From a virus, in the IMG/VR virus record IMGVR_UViG_3300017605_000539, positions 1 to 27,029 of that record: 27,029 bases of DNA; one strand, 5' to 3'. The translations under genes were made by a program, and so were the position numbers. Below, piece by piece: positions 1-6,459 of this stretch. How positions within the stretch are numbered: the stretch's first letter is position 1; each line of letters begins with the position of its first letter. Under the pieces are notes generated by a model. That model did not search any database, was not told where the DNA came from, and saw only the letters and a program-made list of their open reading frames with translations.

Positions 1-1
1 G

Positions 2-178
2 CCAGAGCGCCGCGGCAACGAGCATCGTGCCAGCGACATACGCGGCGTTGGCTTGCGTATCGGGCGATCTCGTTGCGACAATTGCCACAAGCATCAACAT
101 GTCTATATCAAAAAGGGACAGCGACTAAGTGGGCTTCATCGAGAGTGCAAGACTTGTGGCTGCGAAGTGAAGCTCTAA
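2..178 (+). CDS. Small zinc-ribbon-like protein, C-terminal part (5' end cut by window edge)
   Basis: An open frame enters from the left edge with no start codon visible and ends at TAA 176-178, leaving 58 codons. The C-terminal half reads RCDNCHKH...RECKTCGCEVKL, that is two CxxC pairs about 21 residues apart plus a third Cys, as expected for a small zinc ribbon. The fragment is basic and Arg-rich before the first pair. Its first 110 bases are visibly more GC-rich than the genes that follow. The next gene starts 14 bases downstream, so it fits the same tightly packed plus-strand block. The family is not recognised; DNA binding or a Com-like regulatory role is possible but unproven. Confidence 0.5.
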   Translation, partial: PERRGNEHRASDIRGVGLRIGRSRCDNCHKHQHVYIKKGQRLSGLHRECKTCGCEVKL

Positions 179-192
179 CCCAACCACCCAAA

Positions 193-663
193 ATGAACAC
201 TCCCACTGAAACAAAGACGCCGAGGACGGATGCTGCGGTCAATTCAGGCGGCAACCAACTATTGAATGTAGCCACGGAGTCCCGCCAACTCGAACAAGAG
301 TTGCAGCAGGCGAGGGAGGAGTTGGTGCAATTATCCGCAGTTAATTTTGAGCGAAGCATGAAATTTCACAGTCTCCAATCCCAACTCTCTCAACTTCAAG
401 GCGAATTACAGGAACGCGAAGGTAGTTTGTTGTTCTACAAGCAACAACTCTACCAAGTGAAAGAGGAGTTGAACACCGCATTCCTTCGACGTGCCGAGTT
501 GATGAATGAACTCTCCCAATGGCAGGAGTGTGCGAGGGAGCAGAATGAAGCAATACAATGGTTTATTACTCGCTGTGAAAAAGGAGAAGTCATTTCTCGC
601 AAAACCTATACTAAATTCAAGCTCCTCTCCCTCTTCACCCAACTAACCCAGACGGAGAAGTGA
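193..663 (+). CDS. Coiled-coil phage protein, unknown function
   Basis: The protein has 156 residues if it starts at ATG 193. That start was preferred over an in-frame ATG at 73 because the earlier one overlaps the zinc-ribbon fragment for over 100 bases and adds a low-complexity basic leader. The N-terminus (MNTPTETKTPRTDAA) resembles the TPRTDA openings common in hypothetical proteins of environmental phages. Residues about 25-135 are rich in Glu, Gln, Leu and Arg with heptad-like spacing, indicating a long coiled coil. There is no signal peptide, membrane segment or catalytic motif. No good Shine-Dalgarno is visible before ATG 193. The stop codon overlaps the GTG start of the next gene, implying translational coupling. 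A structural or scaffold-like partner role is only a guess. Confidence 0.6.
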   Translation: MNTPTETKTPRTDAAVNSGGNQLLNVATESRQLEQELQQAREELVQLSAVNFERSMKFHSLQSQLSQLQGELQEREGSLLFYKQQLYQVKEELNTAFLRRAELMNELSQWQECAREQNEAIQWFITRCEKGEVISRKTYTKFKLLSLFTQLTQTEK

Positions 664-884
664 CAAACAAGAGCAGAAAAGCCAGAGCTAAGTGGCGGTT
701 AAAACAAAAGCTTCGTCTAGGATGCAAACGTAAGACAGTGTATAAAACCTTACAAAAAGCTCTTTCTTTTCGTCCGGATACTTCCTTAAGACCTTATCTT
801 TGTCAATACTGTTCGCAATGGCATTTAACTAGTAGCACAGTTTCTAAGCCAAGCAAAGGAACAATAGAACTTTTTAATACATGA
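660..884 (+). CDS. Small basic zinc-finger-like protein
   Basis: This 74-residue protein begins with GTG whose last two bases are shared with the preceding stop codon (GTGA). The first 25 residues are strongly basic (KSRKARAKWRLKQK). The middle carries the signature RPYLCQYCSQWHLTS, which matches a recurrent small-protein pattern, Y-x-C-x2-C-x2-W-H-L-T, seen in many phage and bacterial hypothetical proteins. The single CxxC plus the His could form half of a zinc site, perhaps completed by dimerisation. The basic N-terminus suggests nucleic-acid binding. The stop overlaps the ATG of the following nuclease (ATGA), so it is probably co-translated with it. The function is not established. Confidence 0.65.
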   Translation: MTNKSRKARAKWRLKQKLRLGCKRKTVYKTLQKALSFRPDTSLRPYLCQYCSQWHLTSSTVSKPSKGTIELFNT

Positions 885-2074
885 AACCACTTCCTCTAGT
901 CAATGGTTCTCTCTTCGTGTCTAGTAGCTTCTTGGATACTCTCACCTGTCCCCGCTACTCCGAATACTACAAACTCGAATCACGAGTTTCAAACAGTGAA
1001 GGAGCAGGACTTAGGTTTGGCACTCACCTCCACAGCGCGATGAGTTTATCCTATAGACTTAGAGAGTATGGCCTCCACCAAGAAACAATAGACAGCAAAG
1101 TTTCACTTCTTCTTCAAGATAAGTTTGCACAAGAACCTAATGAAGAAGGTGATTGGAGGAATTTGAATTGGGCGATGGAGATTTACCAGCAGCATTCTAG
1201 GAAGTTTGAATTTGAGAATTTTGAGTTGATGAGGTATAAAGAACCAAGAGAGTGTAAGAATTGTGGAGGTAAGGGCTATGGGAAACACTTTGCTTATGAA
1301 GATTCTAGTGGTGAGCAACACACTTTTGAAGCCTGTCTCTGGTGCAACGGCACTGGTCGCACAAGCATAATGAGTGAGGTGCCGTTTGTGGTGAAGTTGT
1401 TTGATTATGCTACACCAACTTGGCAAAAAGATGCCTATGCTTTGTCAATGGGTTTACTTTCAACAACAGAAGGAGATCGTTGGCATATCCCAGTTTACTA
1501 CCACGGCTTCATCGACCTCCTTGTCTCTCACAACGATCTTCTTTTTGTCTTCGACTGGAAATCTACAAGTAAGCTTGGTCAATCCTACTGGGACGACAAG
1601 AAAGCAATAGCACAACCTAAGGGCTATAGTTGGGCAATGGAACAACTTCTTGGAGTGAAGATGCACGGCTATATTATTCGGGCACTCCGAACCATTGAAC
1701 CTCCTCAATACGTCACTAATGGAACAGCAAGTAAAAAAGGTGAGTTTAAGAAAATAAGTGATTGGTGGGATGAGAGTCTAGTTGAGCAAAGATTTGACCT
1801 CGGTGATGGGGAATTGGAGGAGTGGAAGAACAATGCAATCGAGCAAGTGGAGCAGTTCTTGTGGCACTACAGCAGAGGGTTTTATCCACAGAATAAAAGT
1901 ATGTGCACTGCGGCAACTGGAGACTTTTATCCCGATAGTGACACGATGGGTAGGAAGTATGGAAGATGTCAGTATTATGAAGTCTGCCATACCTTTCCTG
2001 AAAAGGATAGAGAGATACTTTTAAACAGCGACCTGTTTAAGACAAAAGAAACAAACATAAAACTAATAGCATAA
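881..2074 (+). CDS. PD-(D/E)XK (RecB/Cas4-type) nuclease with zinc-finger insertion
   Basis: This is a predicted DNA exonuclease of 397 residues. The PD-(D/E)XK core is readable: the RecB-like N-terminal turn with Cys23 (LTCPRYSEYY), Gly-Thr-His-Leu-His at 47-51, Asp212 in HGFIDLLV, Asp225-x-Lys227 in VFDWKST, and a downstream Gln-Tyr region (AQPKGYSWAMEQL, about 245-257). Cys342, Cys363 and Cys369 (C-x20-C-x5-C) together with Cys23 could hold an iron-sulphur cluster as in AddB and Cas4. Residues 125-160 form an insertion with CxxCxGKG and CxxCxGTG pairs, resembling a DnaJ-type zinc finger. Close linkage to a Sak4-like ATPase and a candidate ssDNA-binding protein suggests a phage recombination or end-processing module. 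The start overlaps the upstream stop (ATGA). The superfamily call is firm; the exact substrate is not. Confidence 0.8.
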   Translation: MKPLPLVNGSLFVSSSFLDTLTCPRYSEYYKLESRVSNSEGAGLRFGTHLHSAMSLSYRLREYGLHQETIDSKVSLLLQDKFAQEPNEEGDWRNLNWAMEIYQQHSRKFEFENFELMRYKEPRECKNCGGKGYGKHFAYEDSSGEQHTFEACLWCNGTGRTSIMSEVPFVVKLFDYATPTWQKDAYALSMGLLSTTEGDRWHIPVYYHGFIDLLVSHNDLLFVFDWKSTSKLGQSYWDDKKAIAQPKGYSWAMEQLLGVKMHGYIIRALRTIEPPQYVTNGTASKKGEFKKISDWWDESLVEQRFDLGDGELEEWKNNAIEQVEQFLWHYSRGFYPQNKSMCTAATGDFYPDSDTMGRKYGRCQYYEVCHTFPEKDREILLNSDLFKTKETNIKLIA

Positions 2075-2075
2075 A

Positions 2076-2651
2076 ATGAAAATCGAAACCTACGAAATAG
2101 AAGAAATCAACAGCAGCGAAGCCTCAACTATGGCAGCAGATGGTGCTGCTATTGAACTAATCGAGAAACTTGGTTTAGCTGGTCAACAAACCTTGTTGAA
2201 TCCAGAAACCGGAACTCGTTTTCAATATCCACGTTTGACTAAACTCCAAACACTCATCTTCAAGACTTGTTTTCCCGCTGCCACCAAAATTGATCAGTTC
2301 AAGCACGAATTGATTCCACTTCGTGTCCTTCAGGTCGCCGCTTTTTGTCGTGACTTTCCACAGACCGCTTATCTCGAAATCTGGCACTCGGAAATTCCCA
2401 AGCAAGACCCGATTCTTGTTGGTCGAAAAGAGCGGTGGAACAACGAAGAGTATCTTCTTGCTCGTTGGGGAGACTCGTTGCCAACTTTTGATGAGTTAAT
2501 TGTCAAGGCGCGGCCAATCTTGGAAGCAAAGTATAAAGCCAATGTCAACAAGCTTCGTAATAAGCTGGCGGAAATGGAGTCTAGTCTAAGTGACTATGTG
2601 GAACTTGCAATCACTCAAGGTGAAAGTCCTTCTTTCTCTTTGTATGTATGA
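2076..2651 (+). CDS. Conserved-looking phage protein of unknown function
   Basis: This protein of 191 residues starts one base after the nuclease stop. It has an acidic N-terminus (MKIETYEIEEINSSEAS), a central mixed alpha/beta region with an aromatic stretch (AYLEIWHSEIPKQDPILVGRK) and a helical C-terminal part (about 145-180, KARPILEAKYKANVNKLRNKLAEM). No nucleotide-binding, metal or membrane motif is visible. Its position between a PD-(D/E)XK nuclease and a nucleotidyltransferase, with an ATGA overlap downstream, suggests it belongs to the same DNA-metabolism transcript. The family is not recognised and no function is proposed. Confidence 0.7.
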   Translation: MKIETYEIEEINSSEASTMAADGAAIELIEKLGLAGQQTLLNPETGTRFQYPRLTKLQTLIFKTCFPAATKIDQFKHELIPLRVLQVAAFCRDFPQTAYLEIWHSEIPKQDPILVGRKERWNNEEYLLARWGDSLPTFDELIVKARPILEAKYKANVNKLRNKLAEMESSLSDYVELAITQGESPSFSLYV

Positions 2652-3055
2652 ATATCTCTAGCCCCACCTCCCTCAAACCACCTGAGCCAAAGAGTATGCC
2701 ACCAAATAAACCTATTGTATGGACATTTAGCGACGCTCTTAAAGAGATTCGTGCAATTGATCCACTAATTCGCGAGAGATACAAATGTTTTCTCGCTTTA
2801 ACTGGAGGAGTTCTAGTAAAAGGCGACTCCTTCAAAGACCTCGACTTAGTTCTTCTCCCAATGAACGGAGACACTTGTCCAGACCTTGAAGGAGCTAAGC
2901 AGTGGTTAGTCTCTCAATGGGGAGAACTTTGGTATTCTGCTACAGCTTCGTTTGATCAGAAATTCACTCCTCTAGTTTTTCAACAATATAGAAATAAAAA
3001 AATCGACCTTATCACATATGCAACTATCAACTCCGACAGCACCAAAGCAAACTGA
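2648..3055 (+). CDS. Stand-alone nucleotidyltransferase-fold protein (MNT/Pol beta-like)
   Basis: A 135-residue protein whose centre reads LTGGVLVKGDSFKDLDLVLLP. This contains the nucleotidyltransferase signature: the GG turn (53-54), then the metal-binding pair Asp64-x-Asp66. A third acidic strand residue lies in KKIDLITY (Asp120). The compact size fits minimal nucleotidyltransferases, which transfer a nucleotide to a protein, RNA or small molecule; the acceptor cannot be read from sequence. The first 20 residues are Pro-rich and probably disordered, and an in-frame ATG at 2696 is an alternative start. It overlaps the upstream stop by ATGA and its last 38 bases overlap the next gene. No adjacent HEPN partner is visible, so a toxin-antitoxin role is not supported. 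Confidence 0.65.
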   Translation: MNISSPTSLKPPEPKSMPPNKPIVWTFSDALKEIRAIDPLIRERYKCFLALTGGVLVKGDSFKDLDLVLLPMNGDTCPDLEGAKQWLVSQWGELWYSATASFDQKFTPLVFQQYRNKKIDLITYATINSDSTKAN

Positions 3056-3782
3056 GCCAAAGTCTATCCTCTTAATCGGCCCTCCCGGTGGAGGTAAAAC
3101 CACTCTTGCAATGCAGTTTCCAGGAGTGTGTTTTATGGACTGTGATCGGAATCTTGATGGACCGGAAAGATTCATTCGACTAAAGAACAAAGACCTATCC
3201 TATGGTTATACTCAAATCACATACAAGGATAACGTTGCGGTTCCAGCGCACGAGTGCTTCGAGCGTCTCTGTGACTCCGTATCAGACCTCAAGACTGAAA
3301 CCAGCATCAAAACCGTCGTTGTTGATGGTCTTACTATGGTCAATGAGTTCATCATCCAAAAGATACTTAAAGCCCAAAGTAAGTCTGAGATGGAAGCCCG
3401 TCACTGGCAGCCCTTCAAAAGTTACATGATCAATCTCCTCGTTGCCAAGCTTCGTGGAACGGGAAAGACTGTTATCTGCACCTGTCACGAAACTATTCTT
3501 GAAAAACCAAACCCTGATCCTAAAAAGGTAATGGACCCAGTTCTTGTTGGTTATCGTCCAGCAATACAAGGAGGAATAACGGATTACTTTGGTGGCTTCT
3601 TCACTGATATGTGGAGATGCACTGCTTTGGTGGCACCTGGAGGAAGTGAGTATAAGATTCAAACTGTTCGAGACACTAAGAGTGATTTGAAGAACAGTTT
3701 GGGACTTCCTGCTGAGATAATTGTAAAAGAAGAAGAGTTAGTTTGGACAAAACTTGAACCTTATTTGAAAGGATTGGTATGA
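3018..3782 (+). CDS. Sak4-like RecA-fold ATPase (phage recombination ATPase)
   Basis: A 254-residue P-loop ATPase. Walker A is GPPGGGKTT at 21-29 and Walker B is TVVVDGL ending near Asp103, with a TCHE sensor-like strand end at 155-158. The size, the single RecA-like core and the lack of extra domains match phage ATPases of the Sak4/AAA_24 group. Those proteins stimulate single-strand annealing or strand exchange alongside a cognate ssDNA-binding protein. A candidate partner lies about 540 bases downstream and a PD-(D/E)XK nuclease lies upstream, which supports a recombination or replication-repair role in the cytoplasm. The first 15 residues are a Pro/Thr/Lys-rich leader encoded inside the end of the nucleotidyltransferase gene. 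No clear Shine-Dalgarno precedes the ATG, so coupling is likely. Confidence 0.8.
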   Translation: MQLSTPTAPKQTEPKSILLIGPPGGGKTTLAMQFPGVCFMDCDRNLDGPERFIRLKNKDLSYGYTQITYKDNVAVPAHECFERLCDSVSDLKTETSIKTVVVDGLTMVNEFIIQKILKAQSKSEMEARHWQPFKSYMINLLVAKLRGTGKTVICTCHETILEKPNPDPKKVMDPVLVGYRPAIQGGITDYFGGFFTDMWRCTALVAPGGSEYKIQTVRDTKSDLKNSLGLPAEIIVKEEELVWTKLEPYLKGLV

Positions 3783-3934
3783 ATAGACAAGCTGTATTAA
3801 ATGGAATCCTTGGTTTTCTTGCAGGATGGTTTGCGACTGATTTACTAAAAACACAGCCAATTATTTCCCTGGTTATTTTGACCGTCTATTTTGGAACTTT
3901 AATAAACAATTTAATTCCGTCTGACTATGACTGA
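3779..3934 (+). CDS. Small membrane protein, two predicted helices
   Basis: An open frame of 51 codons plus TGA, starting at an ATGA overlap with the ATPase stop and ending in another overlap with the next gene (its stop lies inside that gene's first codons). The peptide has two hydrophobic stretches, about residues 6-20 (VLNGILGFLAGWFAT) and 28-46 (IISLVILTVYFGTLINNLI), joined by a short polar turn. This is a plausible hairpin membrane protein. Perfect packing between two real genes supports it as coding despite its size. Small double-helix membrane proteins in phages include holins and superinfection-exclusion factors, but its place in the early block argues against lysis. Function unknown. 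Confidence 0.65.
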   Translation: MNRQAVLNGILGFLAGWFATDLLKTQPIISLVILTVYFGTLINNLIPSDYD

Positions 3935-4280
3935 ACCCAACGAATCCGCCCACGAGAAACTCCGCAAACTCTCCGGGGTAAAACAAGAAGAGCAACAAAG
4001 AATCATTGCAGACTTATCCAAGAAGATAGGTAAAGTCAAAGATGACTCCGACTACGAGAGATTTATCAAAGAATGTCAACGCAGGATTAAGAACGTAAGG
4101 GACTACGCCACCCTTCTCGACAACGAATGCAAAGCAGCAGGCAAAGACCCAGACAGGAAGTTCATGGCCCACGAAGTCATGAAGAAATGTCTCGACAACT
4201 TCAGCCACTATAGCAAAGACGACCTCTTGATTCTTCTTTGCCAGAGTTTTAGTGAAACAATCTTGAATGAGGTTGTTTGA
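3927..4280 (+). CDS. Helical phage protein of unknown function
   Basis: The protein has 117 residues, is highly charged and almost entirely helical by composition, with Lys/Glu/Asp-rich heptad-like runs at about 5-65. It contains three Cys (in KECQRR, NECKAAG and KKCLDN) that are too scattered for a clear zinc site, plus one more near the C-terminus. There is no signal or membrane segment. Its start overlaps the end of the small membrane protein by eight bases. It precedes the ssDNA-binding candidate after a 43-base A-rich leader. The family is not recognised; an accessory replication or recombination role would fit the neighbourhood only by association. Confidence 0.7.
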   Translation: MTEPNESAHEKLRKLSGVKQEEQQRIIADLSKKIGKVKDDSDYERFIKECQRRIKNVRDYATLLDNECKAAGKDPDRKFMAHEVMKKCLDNFSHYSKDDLLILLCQSFSETILNEVV

Positions 4281-4323
4281 CTAGATAACAAGTAAACAAA
4301 AACAAACCAAAACAAAAAACAAA
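4281..4323 (+). promoter_or_regulatory. A-rich unstructured leader before the ssDNA-binding candidate
   Basis: The 43-base gap is almost free of G and T and consists of repeated AAC/AAAC units running up to the ATG. No Shine-Dalgarno sequence is present. A/C-rich single-stranded leaders can promote initiation through ribosomal protein S1, so this may be a translation enhancer for an abundantly needed protein. That role is inferred, not shown. Confidence 0.4.
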
Positions 4324-4782
4324 ATGAGTGATACAATACTAGACCCATTAGCAATGACCGGTGATGCTCCTGATCCTTCTTTTCCAGTTCTTCGTGAAGG
4401 AGTGAAACGTCTCACTATCTCCTCCATTGAAAAGAAAGAATTCGAGGGAAAGGACGGTAAGCCTCCTTCGAGTGCCGTTTCTATCAAACTCACAACGACT
4501 GCTGAAGACCGTGACACCGAAAACAACATCCTCCATCCAGGTTTTGCTTTCAACGTGATGATCTTCACCACACCGAATGAGAACACCTCCGTTGCACAAA
4601 TCAAGGAGAACCTCTCCATGCCAGTAAAAGCTGCGTTTGGTCGCGACATTGCGAAGACCAAATCCCTCAACGACTGTCTTGGAAAGGTTGTTGATTGTAA
4701 GGTTGGAGTGCGTGCAGGTAAGGGTAGCTATGGCGACTCTAATGTGGTGAAGGCCTGGATTGTGCCGGGAGAGAAGAAGTAA
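4324..4782 (+). CDS. Putative single-stranded DNA-binding protein
   Basis: This protein of 152 residues has a disordered acidic start followed by a beta-rich region. Strands alternate with charged loops: VKRLTISSIEKKEF (28-41), SAVSIKLTTTAEDRD, then HPGFAFNVMIFTTP. The C-terminal part, from about residue 120, reads GKVVDCKVGVRAGKGSYGDSNVVKAWIVP. It looks like the last OB-fold strands of phage ssDNA-binding and DUF669-type proteins, where a strand pair is followed by a V-x-x-W/F-x-P end. Unlike classical SSBs it ends in basic residues (PGEKK) rather than an acidic tail. Proximity to the Sak4-like ATPase supports the call. This is inferred from fold-like pattern and context, not from a definitive motif. 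Confidence 0.45.
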   Translation: MSDTILDPLAMTGDAPDPSFPVLREGVKRLTISSIEKKEFEGKDGKPPSSAVSIKLTTTAEDRDTENNILHPGFAFNVMIFTTPNENTSVAQIKENLSMPVKAAFGRDIAKTKSLNDCLGKVVDCKVGVRAGKGSYGDSNVVKAWIVPGEKK

Positions 4783-4796
4783 GTAAAAACTACGGC

Positions 4797-4831
4797 ACCT
4801 CAGCGTAGAATAAAATCTGAGGTATCTTTTT
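4797..4831 (+). terminator. Hairpin with T-run; terminator, possibly masking a ribosome site
   Basis: A 7-bp perfect inverted repeat, ACCTCAG (4797-4803) and CTGAGGT (4817-4823), encloses a 13-base AT-rich loop. It is followed by ATCTTTTT, the pattern of an intrinsic terminator after the ssDNA-binding candidate. The right arm contains GAGG, 12 bases before the next ATG (4835), so the same hairpin could hide that gene's Shine-Dalgarno. The stem is short, so termination may be partial. Confidence 0.5.
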
Positions 4832-4834
4832 ACT

Positions 4835-5050
4835 ATGACTCTTCTTCCTTTTCATTGTGAAGTCTACTACAAAGGAGACAACGACTCCTTAATCTACTAT
4901 GGAATTCGAGTTAAAGACATTCCCGAAGTCAGCTCTTGGGCTTGGCTTCGAGAACCAAGTCATGAAGCCGCCATCGCCGAAGCTTTGCCTAGACTTCAAG
5001 AACATTTCACCAGCCTGTTAGAACGAATAAACAGTCTTGTTTCAAATTGA
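4835..5050 (+). CDS. Small phage protein of unknown function
   Basis: This is a 71-residue acidic protein. The N-terminal half looks beta-rich (LLPFHCEVYYKGDNDSLIYYGIRVKDI) and the C-terminal half, about 43-68, is a helix (AAIAEALPRLQEHFTSLLERI). It lacks recognisable motifs. It follows the hairpin at 4797-4831, whose right arm carries the only Shine-Dalgarno-like GAGG. Its TGA stop (5048-5050) lies inside the first copy of the TGTTTC-N5-GAAACA dyad. A MazG-type gene follows 14 bases later. No function is proposed. Confidence 0.6.
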   Translation: MTLLPFHCEVYYKGDNDSLIYYGIRVKDIPEVSSWAWLREPSHEAAIAEALPRLQEHFTSLLERINSLVSN

Positions 5051-5060
5051 AACACAACCA
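5033..5060 (+). repeat. Gene-boundary dyad repeat, copy 1
   Basis: AGTCT is followed by TGTTTC (5038-5043), loop AAATT and GAAACA (5049-5054), then CAACCATC overlapping the right flank. The same arms and left flank recur near 12841 and 24327. Here the dyad contains the upstream gene's stop codon and ends 10 bases before the MazG-type ATG. It could be an operator, part of a promoter, or a hairpin in the message. The role is unknown. Confidence 0.75.
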
Positions 5061-5064
5061 TCTT

Positions 5065-5412
5065 ATGACACACGAAGCTTTAGTCCGCGCTCTCTGCAAA
5101 CCCGGACAAGAAATCAAAGACTCCCTAAGTCCTATCGACGCCCACCTTCTTCACATGCTTGTAGGTTTAAGTGGTGAAGTAGGTGAACTAATCGACGCCA
5201 TCAAGAAACCAGTTATCTATCGACGACCAATAGACATAGGCAACGTCATCGAAGAAATGGGTGATATTGAATTCTACCTCGAAGGTCTTCGCCAAGGCTT
5301 AAATGTTCAAAGAGAAAAGACTCTCGAAGTTAATATTGAAAAGCTTGAGATAAGGTATGGGCAGAAATATAGTAACGAAAGCGCGAATGAAAGAAAGGAT
5401 AAACAAGTATGA
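5065..5412 (+). CDS. mazG: MazG-like NTP pyrophosphohydrolase
   Basis: A 115-residue all-alpha protein with the metal-binding motifs of MazG-type nucleotide pyrophosphohydrolases: GEVGELIDAIKK (Glu38-x2-Glu41) and IEEMGDIEFYL (Glu63, Glu64, Asp67). Such enzymes hydrolyse NTPs or dNTPs to monophosphates plus pyrophosphate. In phages they are thought to clean nucleotide pools or lower alarmone levels during infection. The start is placed at ATG 5065 rather than the in-frame TTG at 5047, which lies inside the dyad repeat and the previous stop. No Shine-Dalgarno is obvious. The stop overlaps the next ATG (ATGA). The family call is good; its substrate is not readable. Confidence 0.75.
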   Translation: MTHEALVRALCKPGQEIKDSLSPIDAHLLHMLVGLSGEVGELIDAIKKPVIYRRPIDIGNVIEEMGDIEFYLEGLRQGLNVQREKTLEVNIEKLEIRYGQKYSNESANERKDKQV

Positions 5413-5585
5413 CTCTTGCCGTAACAACTCTTAATGGTCTCCACTCCCGCACCGACGTATCTTCCCTCGAAGAATACACCGACATCGAAGGTAAAGAAGT
5501 ATATCATCTCACCTTCTTCCACCCAAAGATGGAAGACGTAATCATAGACAAGAAGGAAGTTCTTTTGATACAGGTGTTGAAATAA
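5409..5585 (+). CDS. Small protein of unknown function
   Basis: An open frame of 58 codons beginning at an ATGA overlap with the MazG-type stop and ending in TAA four bases before the next gene. The peptide is beta-rich by pattern (EGKEVYHLTFFHPKMEDVIIDKKEVLLIQVLK) with no membrane segment. Tight packing on both sides supports coding. Its last six residues, LIQVLK, and the underlying 17 bases are identical to the end of the following DHH gene, which suggests a small duplication or template switch. Function unknown. Confidence 0.65.
   Translation: MTLAVTTLNGLHSRTDVSSLEEYTDIEGKEVYHLTFFHPKMEDVIIDKKEVLLIQVLK
5565..5581 (+). repeat. 17-bp direct repeat at gene 3' end, copy 1
   Basis: TTGATACAGGTGTTGAA encodes the C-terminal LIQVLK end of the small protein here. 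It recurs exactly at 6439-6455, in the same frame at the end of the DHH gene. Confidence 0.8.
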
Positions 5586-5589
5586 TTAT

Positions 5590-6459
5590 ATGACAAACGT
5601 AATCTACCACCGTTCTGACTTTGATGGTTTATTCTGCCAAGCAATAGCTAAAAAGTTTCTTGGCGACAACGCTAACTACTACGGACTTGAATATGGCGAT
5701 CCTCTACCGCCCATTGACGATAGTCCATTATTCATTCTCGACTTCTCTGTGCCAGAATACATGAACCATCCAAGACTCACTTGGATTGATCATCATAAAA
5801 CAGCAATCGAAAAATTTGGGTCTAAACAAGGATTTCAACTTGATGGAGTCGCTGCCTGTCGTCTAGCTTGGCAATACTTCACTATTGAAGGGAAGCAAAA
5901 GGATAGTGACGACGCTTCTCAATGGCCAAAACGTCCAGAGAAACAGGACTTTATCGACCGAATAGTCCTAGAACCTTGGTCAGTTCGTCTTGCCGGCGAG
6001 TATGATGTTTGGGACAAGCGCGATCCTAATGCGGAATTGTTTCAACATGGTCTTAGAAGCGAAGACTTAGACTGGATTAGACTCCTTAATGACGACGACA
6101 CTTACATTTATAGGCTTCTTGAACAAGGTAAAGCCTTACAATACTCAAAAAGTAAAGAAAACGCTTCAATTATCAAAGAAATAGGTTTTACTATTCAATG
6201 GGAAGGACTAACCTTTCTTTGTTGCAATGCTGCGAGATACAACAGTCTTTTATTCACTGCTGGTCTGCTCGAAAACCACGACGCCTGTTTTGGTTTCAAG
6301 TGGACAGGAAAAGATTGGAGCATTTCTCTCTATCATGCACCAGGAAAAGAGCATCACGATCTTTCCATCATTGCTTCAAAGTATGGTGGAGGTGGTCACA
6401 AAGGTGCTTGTGGTTTTAGAACCAAAGAGCTTCCATTCTTGATACAGGTGTTGAAGTGA
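5590..6459 (+). CDS. DHH-family phosphoesterase
   Basis: A 289-residue protein with the DHH-DHHA1 signature. The N-terminal metal motif is HRSDFDG (His7, Asp10, Asp12), followed by Asp51 in FILDFS and the diagnostic IDHHKTAIE (Asp67-His68-His69). The C-terminal DHHA1 glycine loop is GGGGHKGACGF (about 266-276). Family members hydrolyse short RNA oligonucleotides, cyclic dinucleotide products or pAp using Mn2+. A phage version may recycle nanoRNA or act against nucleotide-based signalling, but the substrate cannot be told from sequence. All key metal ligands appear intact. It sits four bases after a small gene and before a 143-base gap. The last 17 coding bases repeat the end of the upstream small gene. 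Confidence 0.85.
   Translation: MTNVIYHRSDFDGLFCQAIAKKFLGDNANYYGLEYGDPLPPIDDSPLFILDFSVPEYMNHPRLTWIDHHKTAIEKFGSKQGFQLDGVAACRLAWQYFTIEGKQKDSDDASQWPKRPEKQDFIDRIVLEPWSVRLAGEYDVWDKRDPNAELFQHGLRSEDLDWIRLLNDDDTYIYRLLEQGKALQYSKSKENASIIKEIGFTIQWEGLTFLCCNAARYNSLLFTAGLLENHDACFGFKWTGKDWSISLYHAPGKEHHDLSIIASKYGGGGHKGACGFRTKELPFLIQVLK

Noticed and set aside
73-192. N-terminal extension of the coiled-coil protein from ATG 73
   Set aside because: The region is better explained by the zinc-ribbon frame ending at 178, and the phage-typical TPRTDA start follows ATG 193.
2648-3055. MNT/HEPN-type toxin-antitoxin system
   Set aside because: The nucleotidyltransferase has no adjacent HEPN-like partner; its neighbours are a protein of unknown fold and a RecA-fold ATPase.
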